A stretch of DNA of 64,000 nt from Dendrophyllia cribrosa (Eukaryota; Cnidaria; Anthozoa; Scleractinia; Dendrophylliidae). Below are positions 22,389 through 33,351 of this stretch, piece by piece (the stretch's first letter is position 1; each line of letters begins with the position of its first letter). The DNA lies in assembly GCA_024195265.1 (NCBI GenBank), contig JAJLRJ010000005.1, positions 38,216,707-38,280,706 of the forward strand. The letters run 5' to 3'. The translations under genes and the position numbers were made by a program. The notes beneath the pieces were generated by a model. That model was not told the origin of the DNA and searched no databases. It saw only the letters and a list, made by a program, of their open reading frames with translations.

Positions 22389-25164
22389 CTTCGGGCTCCA
22401 ATGCGAAACACACGTGTTTTTGTCTTTCAAGGCACCGGGTTCCAGACATTTTCCAGAGAAAAACATTATGGAGATCCGGGTCTCCAAAGAAAAACAGCAG
22501 AGCTCCAGGGCACCTGAAGTCTGCATTCAGGCGTATTATGATTCTATTGTACGTTGGCGAGTAAAAACGCGATATTTTTATCGTGATCTTTACGTTTTTT
22601 CACAACCAAGATAGCAGCTAAAATACACAACTACCGCCCGTTCGCCTGAAACACAAATAAACAAACAAGCGCATGCGCCTTCTCTAGTCGCTCTGGGTCT
22701 GGGGACTGGATAACTTTTGGGACGATAAAAAAAGCGACGCCCGCGGAGTGATCTGGGAAGAATTGTTCTCTCTTCCCTTTCCCTAAGGGTAGTCCCGCAC
22801 TTGTCCAAACGCTGTCTGTGATTCGCTAAGAAAACAATAGATTTTTCCCGCTGGGATAAGGATTAGGGATAGGGGCATTGTTCAAGTGATATTTCAATTG
22901 TATAGTTCGCCAATCACAGACATCGTTTGGACGGCTACGACCCCGCTCTTTCCTAACGGCCACGCATGCCTCGCTCCATTCTTATCCAGCCATCTCTTTC
23001 ACCGAAATTTAGTATAAACACGCCTACGGAGATAGAAAAGAAAGATTAGCATTGTCTTACTCGTTATAATAAATTCCGATGCCGTCGTACGCTTCAGGGA
23101 CTTGAATCTTCCAGCATTTGATCTCGTTTGCGCCATAATTACTTGAAGAACCAGGATATGCGATTTGACCCGTCGCAGCGGTTATATCTGTAATACCATT
23201 GGGGCAATCTATAGAGAAAGCAATAATAGAAAACAAAAAAATTAACTATTAACGTCGACGTGATTTGCCTTATTAAAGCGGCTATGTCGTAAGGTGAGTC
23301 TGCGCAATGAGTTTCTGTCATGTGACGTCACCTGACGTCACACATGTCAAATTTCTATTGTTTCCTCCCGGATCGCGGCAAGTTTTATCGCGCTTGCACT
23401 CGTGTCGAACCACGCGAGGTAAACAAACACACGATCGATTCCGCTTTAAAATTCCTCCCCAACTTCCACCACTACTGGAAGACATCGAATTTTTCGAAGG
23501 TACGACTAACAAATCGCAGAAATAATTTACTAAAAATCTAGCCAAGTTAATACTCTAACTAATTTGTAAACTTGAGATCTATCCTTCCACGCAATACGAC
23601 GGGATAGAACGGATTGCAGCGAATTCGACAGTAATGGCCGCCAACTTGATAAAAATTCGAGTTGTTAGTACCCAGTACTCACCCGCCATCCTCGCGACAT
23701 AGCCCCTTTAAAGCTTCGAGAATTGAACAACTGTAAGACGGAAAATAAGAGACTCAATGCAAAAAGCGTGAAGAGGGCTGTGAAAACGCCGTGACTTAGA
23801 CGTAGCATGGAAATTGCACGCTCCGGGTTATGAGCTCCTGATTCTCACTTACAACTGTTCACCGAGGTGGAGGTGGGTAGTGGTGGATATTTATCGAGCC
23901 GCGAACAAAACACAGTGAAAATAGCACGAAAATGATAACTTAACTCATTTATTCCTGTCAATGATTACAATTTTTAGTGCACAAACTGCTTGGAGGTGAA
24001 AAGCACTTGCTATCCCGAGTTTTAGTGGCCAATCAGAGCGCGCCAACAACGCTATCTACTGTTTTAGTATATACTAATAAATATTAAACCTATTGCCTGG
24101 GCTTTTTTAGAGTTCCTGAACCCCTTTAAGAGCATTAAAGCTATGACAATGAAACTAACCTTGGAGGGTATATGGTACAGTCCGCAAAATGGGACGAGGA
24201 CGTGATATGATTTTGCAATTACGTCATTAGTTCTTTTCGTCCTTGTAAATTGCAAATAGCAAAATTTAGTTCGCAACATCAATCATCTCGAACCACAAAT
24301 AATTGTTTCCCGCAAAACAAAAAAATAATCACCAATCTGCAAAAGAAACCTCCCGCAAAAAGTGTATGCTACACTGTAACAGATGAGGTTTTTTATGAAG
24401 GATATTGTCACACGTGACCCGTTATAACCAATGGCTTCTAATACTAGCAGTAATCAAAGATTATGGAGACGCGTTCAAAGGTTCCCGGCGGAAGTGAGCC
24501 CCTAAGAAAAGCAATAGGGGCGGCCATTTTGCAGTCCGGACACCAAACATTTTCAAATTTTTTTGCACAGGATAACCAACACGAAACTAAGATTGCGTTC
24601 TTCGAAGGCGATTATATATCCTATAATAAGCGCTCCCTTGAATTAGTACCTCCCCTTCCCTTAACTCCAGGAGCTCAATAAAGGAAATACGGTGCTCCGT
24701 GTTGAACGGTGGAATCATTATTAATGACTTTTTTATGCAATTTTGTTGGCGACTCCAGTAAATAAGCCACGTCCTTGGTTTGGCGTTTCCAGTAAATTCC
24801 TCATCTTGTCCCGAATACGGGGCCAAAGCGTTGATACGATATAAATATGATGAAAAGCTCTAAAAAAGTGTCCCGCTTGCCAGGGTTACCCTGCCTGCTG
24901 AGACGACTCAACTCCCCCTCCCCGAGTTATTTTGCACCCAAAGGGAGTTCATGTAAACAGTTATAAATTTGAATTTTCAAAGGAATAAGTGAGGAAGTTA
25001 GTTCGCCCGGGGTAACTCGGGGGGAAGAGTTGTCTCTGAGCCTGAGACTGAATGTTCGCCTTTGAAAGCGAAAGGTTAAGAGAAATAAGTTACTGTGTAA
25101 TATTAATTATTTTGTAACTCACTTAGGCTCTGACAAGCTCCTTTTCCAAGGAAAAGTGCAAACA
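15751..25164 (-). CDS. Gene 1: two-CUB secreted/GPI-type protein (5 exons seen)
   Basis: Minus-strand join: 25123-25164 (signal end), 23061-23208 (CUB1 first half), 19911-20170 (CUB1 second half), 18387-18782 (CUB2), 15751-15902 (stalk and hydrophobic tail, stop). Phases 1, 2, 1, 1 agree at every junction, giving about 331 residues plus an unseen first exon. The order is signal peptide, CUB1, CUB2, Cys-rich stalk, GPI-like tail, so the protein should sit on the outer cell surface. CUB domains usually bind proteins or glycans, but no ligand can be inferred. The gene lies in arm 2 of the inverted duplication, opposite gene 3. Introns carry MITEs, a tandem duplication and a C60 run. No stop interrupts the joined frame. 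Confidence 0.68.
17496..18062. mobile_element. 567-bp MITE private to arm 2
   Basis: The ends AAGGCCGGCACACACTAGG and AAGGTCGGGACACACTAGG (each read inward) continue as CATGTTGCGGGGACATGAAG on both sides, over 45 bases of inverted repeat. Arm 1 shows the uninterrupted site GTAAAGTTGCACGAAAGG near 5130-5145, so it inserted after the duplication. The exact target duplication is unclear (2-4 bases). No transposase. Confidence 0.7.
18387..18782 (-). CDS. Gene 1 exon: CUB2
   Basis: A 396-base phase 1-1 exon with acceptor TTTATTCAG and donor GTAGGC, the inverted twin of 4402-4797. The protein is nearly the same as in gene 3, with a few replacements (for example DEIEPDYG against DDINPYYG). Confidence 0.82.
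19068..19305. mobile_element. Fold-back element in the gene 1 intron
   Basis: GTTTTTCAATCAAGGG near the left is partly complementary to TTGATCGGCTTGAAAGAC near the right. GTTCCTGAAGTT and TTCAGGAAC, and TTTTCGGCCGT and ACGGCCGAAAA, pair inside. It sits at the boundary where arm 1 has lost sequence. Confidence 0.4.
19911..20170 (-). CDS. Gene 1 exon: CUB1, second half
   Basis: A 260-base exon, phase 2 to phase 1, with acceptor TTTCTTAG and donor GTAAGT. It encodes VDIEQCYGCDCDNLTF, a polar loop with ACGRWTP, then NEIYVRFASDSSVNHKGFNF and TFIA. Cys-x-CD and ACG are the third and fourth CUB cysteine positions, and VRF.SD.SV..KGF is the classic last strand. It joins the preceding exon in frame through a split Glu codon. 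Confidence 0.8.
20225..20430. repeat. CTATTCTAGAC-type degenerate repeat
   Basis: Tandem-like ACCCTATNCTAGAC and CCTAATAACC units, also seen inside the duplication at 21860-22310. This looks like a dispersed repeat family; no gene. Confidence 0.45.
21640..22325. repeat. 359-bp tandem duplication in the gene 1 intron
   Basis: Segments 21640-21960 and 21999-22320 are nearly identical at a 359-base offset (TTTTGACTTCCGGGG ... CCGACCTATATAGCTCATAT). The second copy is followed at once by a C60 run. The minus-strand open frames within are 67-69 codons and have no domain signature, so I treat them as chance. Confidence 0.8.
22326..22385. repeat. C60 homopolymer
   Basis: Sixty uninterrupted C residues in an intron, at the end of the second tandem unit. 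The first unit has none. Confidence 0.9.
22386..23060. other. Intron sequence, no gene seen
   Basis: Intron between the CUB1 halves of gene 1. An inverted pair (CAAACGCTGTCTGTGATT at 22805 and AATCACAGACATCGTTTGGA at 22913) suggests a small MITE; nothing coding. Confidence 0.45.
23061..23208 (-). CDS. Gene 1 exon: CUB1, first half
   Basis: A 148-base exon between a TCTATAG acceptor and a GTAAGA donor, phase 1 to phase 2. It encodes CPNGITDITAATGQIAYPGS followed by SSNYGANEIKCWKI and VPEAYDGIGIYYNE. The first Cys, the YPG(S)xxxYG turn, the second Cys before WKI and the hydrophobic strand are the usual CUB N-terminal pattern. Confidence 0.78.
23210..24905. other. Intron of gene 1, no gene seen
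   Basis: AT-rich intron between signal exon and CUB1. It is part of the 5.8 kb missing in arm 1. No splice-bounded coding pattern or strong repeat structure was recognised. Confidence 0.5.
25123..25164 (-). CDS. Gene 1 exon: signal-peptide end
   Basis: Reverse copy of the 42-base exon at 3853-3894, with the same acceptor and the same GTGAGT donor. The phase 1 end joins the AT at the start of the next exon to make Asn. Confidence 0.65.
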   Translation of the reverse strand, partial: CLHFSLEKELVRA

Positions 25165-25757
25165 CTGTAAAATGAACGAAACAACACAATTATTCATCAA
25201 GGCAAAGCATTGCTACTGATATGGAAATAATTAGTCAGATGTTGCAACTTGGACAATGAGTTTAAATTTGCATGGTACAAGCCTTCTAATGAATCGTTAA
25301 AAAGCATTAGAACTTCTGCCGTTTTCTTACTGAGCTGAGGAGAAGGGCGGTAGTCTACCGTACGGAAGGCTGGAAAAACCTCGATAGTTTACCCCGCCCC
25401 TCTGCCGGCTCTTTAGGCATTCTTGCTGTCTGAATTCTAGAGCTGCCATAGCATCGTTTTACGATTTTATAAAATTAGTTGCGAGAGGACATGGTGATGC
25501 CCCCCTCCTCCCGCATTGAATAGTTGAACTTGTTTTCTTTCTGCCTGTTTGTCAATGATCTTTCCTAATAGAAGAGGAACGAGAAATACAATGGGCCCAC
25601 GCGCCGAAATAACAAAGTTTCATGATCCGTGTTATATCTACAGTAGCACAAACAGCAGAAGCAATCGTGTTCTCCGTGTTTTTGTAGGACTGAAATTACT
25701 CGGAAATTGATCACAGGTTTTTTTTTTTAATTTTTGCTTTGTTTGGTACAGCTTTCT

Positions 25758-26487
25758 CACGATGGGCACAGATTCACTCAAAATCGCTCGCTATTCGCGT
25801 GCTACAAACAAAATGGCGGAAATCAGGAGCCCATCAATTTTCGAAATGTCATATCTTTGGATCTCATCAACATATTAACGAACTTTTTTCACTTTGGAAA
25901 TTATTATGGCGTGTACTTTTAGAAACGGTCATCAGATATCCCATAATACTATTTTCAAATTTTGGCGCCATCTTTGAGACGTCATTTTCCCGCCAAAATA
26001 CTTAAAATTTAACAAACAAAAAACATGATTTTTGCGAATGATAACTTCTATATTGTTGTAAAATTTCAGCTTCCTAGGTTCAAAGCCGTTAAAGTTGAAT
26101 GAACCGCAAGTTTTTCAGTCGATTTGATTCTAAATGACCTTTGACCCCAACAGATAATGGGCGGGGAGTTCAAATTTTGAAACGTCATATCTTTCGATCG
26201 GATCAACGTATTTACGAGCTTTTTTCAGTTTTGAGATGTTTGTGTCGAGTACTTTCAGAAATTGTCATTAGATATCCCATAATACTAAGTTATTTTTTGG
26301 GCGCCAACTTTATGACGTCATTTTCCCGCCAAAAAGTGCTAAAATGGGAAAACAAACAATATTTAATTTGTGAAAATGATGGGTTCTGTGCTGTTGTGAA
26401 ATTTCAAGTAAACAACATCAAAATGGAGAAATTTATTATTTTATCGCAAAATGGCGAACGATTTTGAGTGAATCTGTGCCCACCGTG
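25758..26487. mobile_element. 730-bp DNA transposon with CACGRTGGGCACAG ends, arm 2 only
   Basis: The left end CACGATGGGCACAGATTCAC and the inverted right end CACGGTGGGCACAGATTCAC share about 29 bases. Arm 1 at 3120-3140 reads straight through. Inside are two diverged ~310-base tandem units (CATATCTTTGGATCTCATC / CATATCTTTCGATCGGATC, each ending GACGTCATTTTCCCGCCAAA). CAC termini suggest an EnSpm/CACTA-type non-autonomous element. No transposase. Confidence 0.65.
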
Positions 26488-26597
26488 CTTGGGCGGACAG
26501 CCGGACGTTGACACAGACTATGAATTCGCAGAAAAAATGCGTCAAAAGAAGGCGCAGGTGTGACTTGTTCCAGCGGTAAAGGCAGGCACATTGCTAA

Positions 26598-26804
26598 TTA
26601 AAAATGATTCCCATCGCCATAGGTTACTCCAAAAAACTTATAAACAGATAGTGACCCACTAGCTTTGATGGTGATATTGTCAGGAAGATGACAGACTTCT
26701 GAAACTCGCCTATTTCTCGATAGAATGTCAACGTTAAATGGCAAGGCAAGCGGCATTCCTTGAATGAAAACCCGTTGAGATTCTGACCTTAAGCCCTGGC
26801 ACAA
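26598..26804 (-). pseudogene. Truncated twin of the 127-codon frame
   Basis: Reverse copy in arm 2 of the C-terminal part of the frame at 2586-2969 (same GMPLALPFNVDILSRN and GDGNHF end). A stop replaces a Trp codon upstream, so the full frame is broken here. Confidence 0.4.
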
Positions 26805-27339
26805 CGAAGAGCTTTTTGGCTGCTTTTTGCGAAGGCAAGGTGAAGGAATTGTCTTATGCAGTCAAATGGAAAGAGACGTCTTGGAGCTATTTTCAGCTGC
26901 ATTTGCTTTCGCATGACTGAGCAATATTTCAGTTTTGAAACTAATATTTTTTAATAGTTTATCTGACTTCTCTGCAAACATTTGTTTTTACACATATCGT
27001 GTTTGCAAACAATTTATTTTGTCTTTTCAGGCCCTGCAAACAATTTTTTTCAATATTTCTCATCCCCCCCTCCAGAAAAATAATGGTCCGTCCCTAAGTA
27101 CATGTCGAAATTCAAAATTTCTATTTGACTACATTTCGACATTTTGTATAAGAAAGGTCGCTCAAATATGAGCCAGCGATATGTAGAGCACTTGCACAGG
27201 AGGCTTTGATTTAAAAGTCTGCATCAGATCAGAAAGAAATGCGTAACCTATAGAGTCGTTTTACATAACCCGTGAAATAGATTTTGTTTAGGGACGGACA
27301 CTAATTGCGCAATTTCTTCTGAGTATGAATTTTGACTAT

Positions 27340-28060
27340 TAGACAATAAAATAATTTTGTGTCACGCGTTTTCATAGTACCGCCTCTGTAACCATATTCT
27401 TTTATCAACCCTCAACATGTTTCCCTAGACCCCTGACAAAAAGATAACTTTCACTGAGTTTATTTGACGCAATTCGATTCGATTATCATGGAAAATCTTT
27501 CACGGATCGGTGACATTCATTTTTATGCCTGCAAATATCGTTTTCTTTATCGAAAAGAATGTTTAATTATAGGGCGTAAACCGGCGCCTGCTATGCTGCA
27601 ATGATGGGACTAGTCGAACTAATTATAAATTCACAGCGTAAAATATAATATAATTAATTCAATTGTTGACGCTCCGTTCGACAACTCGGCGACTGAGCTT
27701 TGCAACGCTTTTGGACAATCTTTCATGTCATCTGGGCTCGCACCTAGAGTGCTGTTGCGCGAATCTGTCTGCAATTGCGAAGTATGGCACAGAATTGAGG
27801 CCAGTGAATCAGTTCAGAAAGACTGAAGAACTCGGCTTAACATTGTGATAATGTTCTGAAGTCTGTCTCCTCAACCCGCCTTTATGCAACTTCGCATCGG
27901 TTATAGTTATTATTTTTCTGCTGGGGGGTGCCCGTGGTTTAAAATACATTTCAGCGAACCGACCGAACCGTTCCATGATTTCCTCTCTCAATTAACTGCT
28001 CGATTCAAAGAAGAAGCGTCCTATTTTTCCGCCATAAAACCTTCTTCCTCGGTTTAGACA
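27340..28060. other. Arm-2-specific segment, no gene
   Basis: Absent from arm 1 at the matching point near 2090-2220. It contains about 65 bases (ATTATCATGGAAAATCTTTC...) repeated directly at 31098-31165. Short open frames carry no recognisable domain. Confidence 0.5.
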
Positions 28061-28657
28061 GTTAAATTTAACTAAATGCCCGGCAGCCGGGTACGGTCTC
28101 AAATAGACTAAATGCCCGGCAGTCAGAAATTTTCACTGAAGGCTCTTTCAAACCTTTTGAGAGTATTCGATGTTCGTTTAGAAATGTCAAGCGCTTCCAA
28201 AAATTATTTTGCTTTTCCAGTTGACGAAATATCCAAGCTTGGGCATACCATAAGATCGCTATGTTCTCGACACTGAGACTCGCAGTCAGAAATTTTCACA
28301 GAATTTCGACTGAACGTCTCACTTAAACCTCTTAAGAGTATTCAAAGTTCGTTTAGAAATGTCAAGCGACTCCCAAAATTATTTTGATTTTGCAGTTGAC
28401 GAAGTATCCAAGCTTGTGCATACTATAAGATCGCTTGTTCTCGACACTTTGAAAATTCTGCAGACTGCCGGGCACGGCCTCAAACATTCTCGTCCCCAGA
28501 GCCTTCGTTTCGTTTGGTCAGCGGAAAAAACGAAGGGCTCTGGTAACAGTGCCTTCCGGATGTCGTAAAATGCACGACATCCGTTAGCGCATGCCTAATG
28601 CATTAATGTACTATTGCGCTTGCTCAATAACAGAAACTGGAAATAATAAAACCTTTC

Positions 28658-28975
28658 GTGTGTGCATTCTCGTCCCCAGAGCTCTCGTTTCGTTTGGTTG
28701 AGCTCTGGAGACGAGAATGTTGTGTGTGTGGAATGGCGTTCGAAAGGACTGTATTACAGGAAAACATCGCGCTGAAAAAGAAAGAAGAAAAGCTTTACGT
28801 GCTGCTGTTATTTAGAAGAAAGATTGTCTTTGTATTTTGCCTGCTGGTTTTAGAAAATCCTCAACCGATTTCTTTCGTTTGGGAGCTGTGTATTTATCGT
28901 TTTGCCACTGAACGCTATCATATCCGACCAAATCAGTTGCTGAGACAGCTAAGTTTGTTGATGGACACGCTGTAG
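28658..28975 (+). other. Open frame of unknown nature, mirrored in arm 1
   Basis: 105 codons (MCAFSSPELSFRLVELWRRE ...); the arm 1 twin (1384-1581, minus) ends after 65 codons. The start overlaps the CCAGAG repeat motif, so the ATG lies in repeat DNA. I doubt it is a gene. Confidence 0.15.
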
Positions 28976-30253
28976 TCATTGATTAGGCTTATTTCATCGA
29001 ACAGTGGTAAGAAATATCGAGGAATTTTTGTTTTGCATTCGTTTCATGTTATTTTAATTGGGCTTCGAGTGACCTTCGTTTCCCTAGATTTGTATTTCAA
29101 GTTGTAGCAATAAAGAAAATATAACTTGCTTACGAGAGTGCTGATAGCGTTGTTGTTGTTGTTATTTAAAATGGGTAACCTAGTAGTAATATTTCTTTTC
29201 ACCCGTGGGCTTTCTTCTGGATTTCTGCCTGTTCTTTAATTAATACTCGTCCCTATTGCTAACAACATACTTCTTTAATATTCGTAGCCGCTTATAGCTT
29301 CGTCTTCCAAGACACATACTGATTATTTTCGGAAACGAATCGCTCATATTTAGCGACAATCAGATCCCGTTATACTTTGAAATTTAGCAGCCGTATCTTT
29401 ACCTGCTAAACCAAACAAAACTGGGTGCCATTGGTCGTTGAATGTGTTGAAATTAAAACGTTGGTTTTGTTGATGGAGTCGTCATTGGACTTTAACATTT
29501 GAAATTCAACCGAAAGTAAAACCTTTTTTTTTTTTACCTTGTTGCGCATTCATTTTTTAACGGCCAATCAAAAAATTCAAATTTTTGTCCGTAACCAGAC
29601 CTACACGATACGCAATTTAAAAAAATCCGTGGAGCTCTGGGGACGAGAATGGGCCTCAAATAGACTAAATGCCCGGCAGTCAGAAATTTTCACAGAATTT
29701 TGGCTTTAAATAATACTTTCACGAATAATTTTCGGAATTGCTTGACATTTCTAAACAAACTTTGAATACTCTTAAGAGGTTTGAGTGAGACGTTCAGTCA
29801 AAATTCTGTGAAAAGTTCTTACTGCAAGGCATTTAGCCTATTTAAGGCCGTGCCCGACAGTCTGCAGAAATTTTCTAAGTGTCGTGAACGTAGCGATCTT
29901 ATGGTATGCCCAACCTTTCGTCAACTAGAAAAGCAAAATAATTTTTGGAAGCGCTTGACATTTCTTAACGAACATCGAATACTCTCAAAAGGTTTGAAAG
30001 AGCTTTTCAGTGAAAATTTTGTGAAAATTTCTGACTGCCGGGCATGTAGTCTATTTGAGATCTAGCCCGTTTGCCGGGCATTTAGCCACAGCGTAAATTT
30101 AAAGTAAACAATGGATAGAATATCGGCGTTATATACATCCAAGTAAAACACTTTTGGGGTGCTAGCTCATTACTCACCTAGAAAAGTAGCAACCGAAATT
30201 TTCTTGTAGCAGAAAGCCATTCTGGTGGTTTTCCAAATATCAGCTTTTCACCG

Positions 30254-31310
30254 ACCGACAGCGCCCTATCGAGTATTAAGAATTTAATTTAATATCATGC
30301 ACTTCGGTCCGATCACTTTTAATCGTTCAATGCACAATAAAGAACCGAGACAATAGCGCTGCGCACAATTACTTAAAATAGATAGACCCCCTGCATGGCT
30401 CGGAAGACAAAGTTTGCTGTCAGCTCAAAGGCTTTGTATGAGCGGGATGTGTTTTGGATATGAAAAATCGGTCAAATTAGCGGTAAGCGTGATTTGAACG
30501 TTGTTGGGGCTTCAAATCTAATAACTAAAAGGCAATGTTACATTTGGGAGTGAAAAACTGATTGAAAAAATGTAGATTATGGCTTAAAATTCAATAAATA
30601 CATGACGAGGCTTCACAGTGAAATCCGATCATCGGACTTCCAATCTCTTAGCTCCCATGCGATCAGAAAACATTTCACGACTTTCGCCCAAAATTAAGCC
30701 AAAAGTAAATTGTTGTATTTTCCTCGTATGACTAAGATGTGTGCATCACTAGCTTGGATAAAGATGCGTTAATAGGTTCCAAATGATTCAGAATATGTAT
30801 TTGATACAAATAATGTTTACGACCCGCGAATACGACGGGAGCAAAGCAGAACTGCAAAAGGTCCAGAGAACGACAACGCGGATTTGTTTTTGTGCAAAAA
30901 TCCTGTCTATGCGTATATATTCTAAGGGATATTGAATATATACTGTAACGCTTTGGGGAGTATATAGGCCGCAATTTGGAAAATTAGAGAGCTGCTTATT
31001 CTCAAGTATTCGTCCAACGAGTATAAACTTCCTGTTACTACCTGCGGTCGCATAAACTGAGCATGACAGCTGTCACTCGGGTCTTCAACTCAATATTATT
31101 ATCATGGAAAATCTTTTACGGATCGGTGACATTCATTTTTATGCCTGCAAATATCGTTTTCTTTATTATCTCGTTGATGCGCATGCGCGCAAACGAGATG
31201 TAGGTATCAGTATAAAAAAGGGACAGAAGTTGTTAACAAAGGTCCATTGTTAACTTTTGTGGACTTTTGTATGGGGGGGGTTACTTCTTTCTTCTTTATT
31301 GAAGCTATAT
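30254..31310. other. Sequence beyond arm 2, no gene recognised
   Basis: AT-rich, no splice-bounded domain. A TATAAAAAAG box at 31211, following GCGCATGCGCGC, could be the promoter of the Penelope-like element downstream. Confidence 0.4.
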
Positions 31311-31317
31311 TAGGGTA

Positions 31318-31425
31318 TTGAGGATACAGTTAACACTTCAGTAAACACTACAGTTAACACTACAGTTAACTTCAGTTAACAGTTAACACTACAGTTAACA
31401 GATATTGAGGATACAGTTAACACTT
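31318..31425. repeat. Short tandem repeat of AGTTAACACTAC units
   Basis: About seven imperfect 6-12 base units built on CAGTTAACA just upstream of the reverse transcriptase frame. Short tandem arrays in leaders are common in retroelements. Confidence 0.65.
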
Positions 31426-31475
31426 CTAACAGTGTTAACAATCAAAGAAAACTTGTTGTTACAATACATGCTGAT

Positions 31476-32930
31476 ATGCCCTTGACAGATGCAGAGAGAT
31501 CTGTTTTAAGCAAGGGACTCACGTTTGCACCACTCAAGAAGGGTATAGATGAATATCAGACTAAAGCTGATTGTGAAAGCCTTTACCGTCGCTTACGTTT
31601 GCGTGCTCATTTTGACGGCACGACCAATGAAAGTGATTCCCAGCCTTCTCCTGATACAGAAGACCCCTTCGCCAAATTCAATCCTAAGGAGTCGACCTGG
31701 ACTCCACCCGAAGGCGAATTTGCAGCTGTAGATCACTATATTAACCGTTGCCGACGTGCAATCAACGCTATTGATTTTGAGGCGAAAACTGTCTACAACA
31801 ACCTTCCATCTGCAGAGAGAGCGGCCTTACTTCAACTCACCAAACGAAGGGATATTGTCATCAAACCTGCTGACAAAGGGGGCGCGGTTGTTGTATGGTC
31901 GCGTCCTTTGTATATCGCTGAAGCTAAACGTCAACTTTCGGACGGGAGATTTTACCAACGCCTAGAAAGCGATCCAATCAAGGCTTATCAACGAGTCGTT
32001 AAGTCAACGGTCAATGATATGATCAGTTCTGGCCAATTACCACAGTCAGCAAAACATCTAGTTGTCCTAACTCCAAGAACCTCCAGATTCTACCTCCTAC
32101 CAAAGATCCATAAGGAAAACAATCCTGGGAGACCTATTGTTTCCACATGCGGCTGCCCCACCGAAAACATTGACTCATATCTGGACCACATCATGTCACC
32201 CCTTGTCCGCAATCTTGACACCTATGTCAAAGACACAAACCATGCGCTCCAGATTTTCAGTGATTTCCGCTTTGCCAATGTTATGGTGGGTCAACGCTTC
32301 CTATACACCATGGACATCAAATCCTTTTTCACTGTCATACCGAATGACGATGGCCTAGCAGCGTTGGCTTACTTTCTTGACAAGCGTCCTGTTCTTGAAC
32401 CACCAACATCGACACTAACACGGCTTGCTGAACCTGTGCTAACCCTGAACGCCTTCACATTCAATGGCGAATTTTACAACCAAACAGGAGGGGTCGCAAT
32501 GGGTAGCAAAATGGGTCCCAACTACGCATGCCTTTTCGTTGGTTACATCGAAGATCAAATTATGAGACAGTACCGCGGATTTGTACCTCAACTCCACAAG
32601 AGGTACATTGACGATGTTGTCGGGGTAGCTTGTTGTAGCCGGGTAGGACTGGAGGACTACATCAACTTCGTATCCACCTTTCATCCTGCTCTTCAGTATA
32701 CACACACTATCTCTGAATCTGAACTACCTTTCCTGGAGATCACTTTGCGCATTTCTGACGATCATATTAGTACTTCCATCTACTACAAGGACACTGACAC
32801 GCACAGCTATCTTCATCACCTCTCTTCACATCCTCGCCACTGCAAGGATAGTCTACCGTACAGTCAGCTATTACGTCTTCGCCGTCTCTGTTCTAACGAT
32901 CGATGCCGACTTCTTAGAGAAGGCGGATGA
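31476..32930 (+). CDS. Penelope-like reverse transcriptase, 484 codons
   Basis: The enzyme copies element RNA into DNA at the target. Motifs in order: DIVIKPADKGGAVVVW (about residues 127-142), RFYLLPKIHKENNPGRPIVS (about 206-225), the first catalytic motif YTMDIKSFFTVIP (about 283-295), GGVAMGSKMGPNYACLF (about 340-356), and the catalytic YIDD box in HKRYIDDVVG (about 378-387), followed by ELPFLEITLRI. The KPADKGG, KIHK and YIDD set is diagnostic of Penelope-like elements, as distinct from LINEs. The start ATG is the first in the open frame, though the frame is open 24 codons further up. The C-terminus is cut by a frameshift after CSND, so thumb and endonuclease are missing from this frame. 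Confidence 0.92.
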   Translation: MPLTDAERSVLSKGLTFAPLKKGIDEYQTKADCESLYRRLRLRAHFDGTTNESDSQPSPDTEDPFAKFNPKESTWTPPEGEFAAVDHYINRCRRAINAIDFEAKTVYNNLPSAERAALLQLTKRRDIVIKPADKGGAVVVWSRPLYIAEAKRQLSDGRFYQRLESDPIKAYQRVVKSTVNDMISSGQLPQSAKHLVVLTPRTSRFYLLPKIHKENNPGRPIVSTCGCPTENIDSYLDHIMSPLVRNLDTYVKDTNHALQIFSDFRFANVMVGQRFLYTMDIKSFFTVIPNDDGLAALAYFLDKRPVLEPPTSTLTRLAEPVLTLNAFTFNGEFYNQTGGVAMGSKMGPNYACLFVGYIEDQIMRQYRGFVPQLHKRYIDDVVGVACCSRVGLEDYINFVSTFHPALQYTHTISESELPFLEITLRISDDHISTSIYYKDTDTHSYLHHLSSHPRHCKDSLPYSQLLRLRRLCSNDRCRLLREGG

Positions 32931-32931
32931 A

Positions 32932-33135
32932 ATGACCGCTTTTCTCGTCATGCGAGGTTATTCTTGTCTTCGACAAGACCTCAACAAGTTGCGTCAACTT
33001 AGACAGATCGACGCCCTTAGGACGCATATCGCCGTCGACAATGGCAGTAGGATTCCTTTAGTTCTCACATACCATCCCTTGAACGATAGAATTAAAAGAA
33101 TCCTACTTGGCAACTTTAACATTCTCAGTTACTGA
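32932..33135 (+). pseudogene. Penelope RT thumb region, frameshifted
   Basis: FLVMRGYSCLRQDLNKLRQL ... LTYHPLNDRIKRILLGNFNI is the usual RT C-terminal part (RGY...HP..), in a different frame from 31476-32930 because of the CGATCGAT duplication. Confidence 0.75.
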
Positions 33136-33351
33136 TGACCCCGCAACCAGAGAAATATTTCCCCAGCCACCATTGGTTGCATATCGCCGTGATTAGAACG
33201 TGTGTGACATCTTTGTCCACATTGCCGATAGAAATTCACCTATCGTCTCGCAGGCTCTTCTGCTTGCCAACACGCTCGCTGTCGGACGTGTCAACACATC
33301 TCCGACACCACCCTGCAAGGCCCCAAAGGCACCATCATCATTAAAGAAGCC

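Larger units (their letters stand above)
14890..30253 (-). repeat. Arm 2 of the inverted segmental duplication
   Basis: Reverse partner of 1-13160. It holds gene 1. Relative to arm 1 it has about 5.8 kb with the CUB1 exons (19085-24900) and about 720 bases at 27340-28060, plus private transposons. It lacks the sequence corresponding to arm 1 7350-11240. Confidence 0.9.

Noticed and set aside
22238..22564. Poly-Pro (plus) and poly-Gly (minus) frames
   Set aside because: Produced by the C60 run; the same applies to frames over 36028-36107 and 6861-6883.
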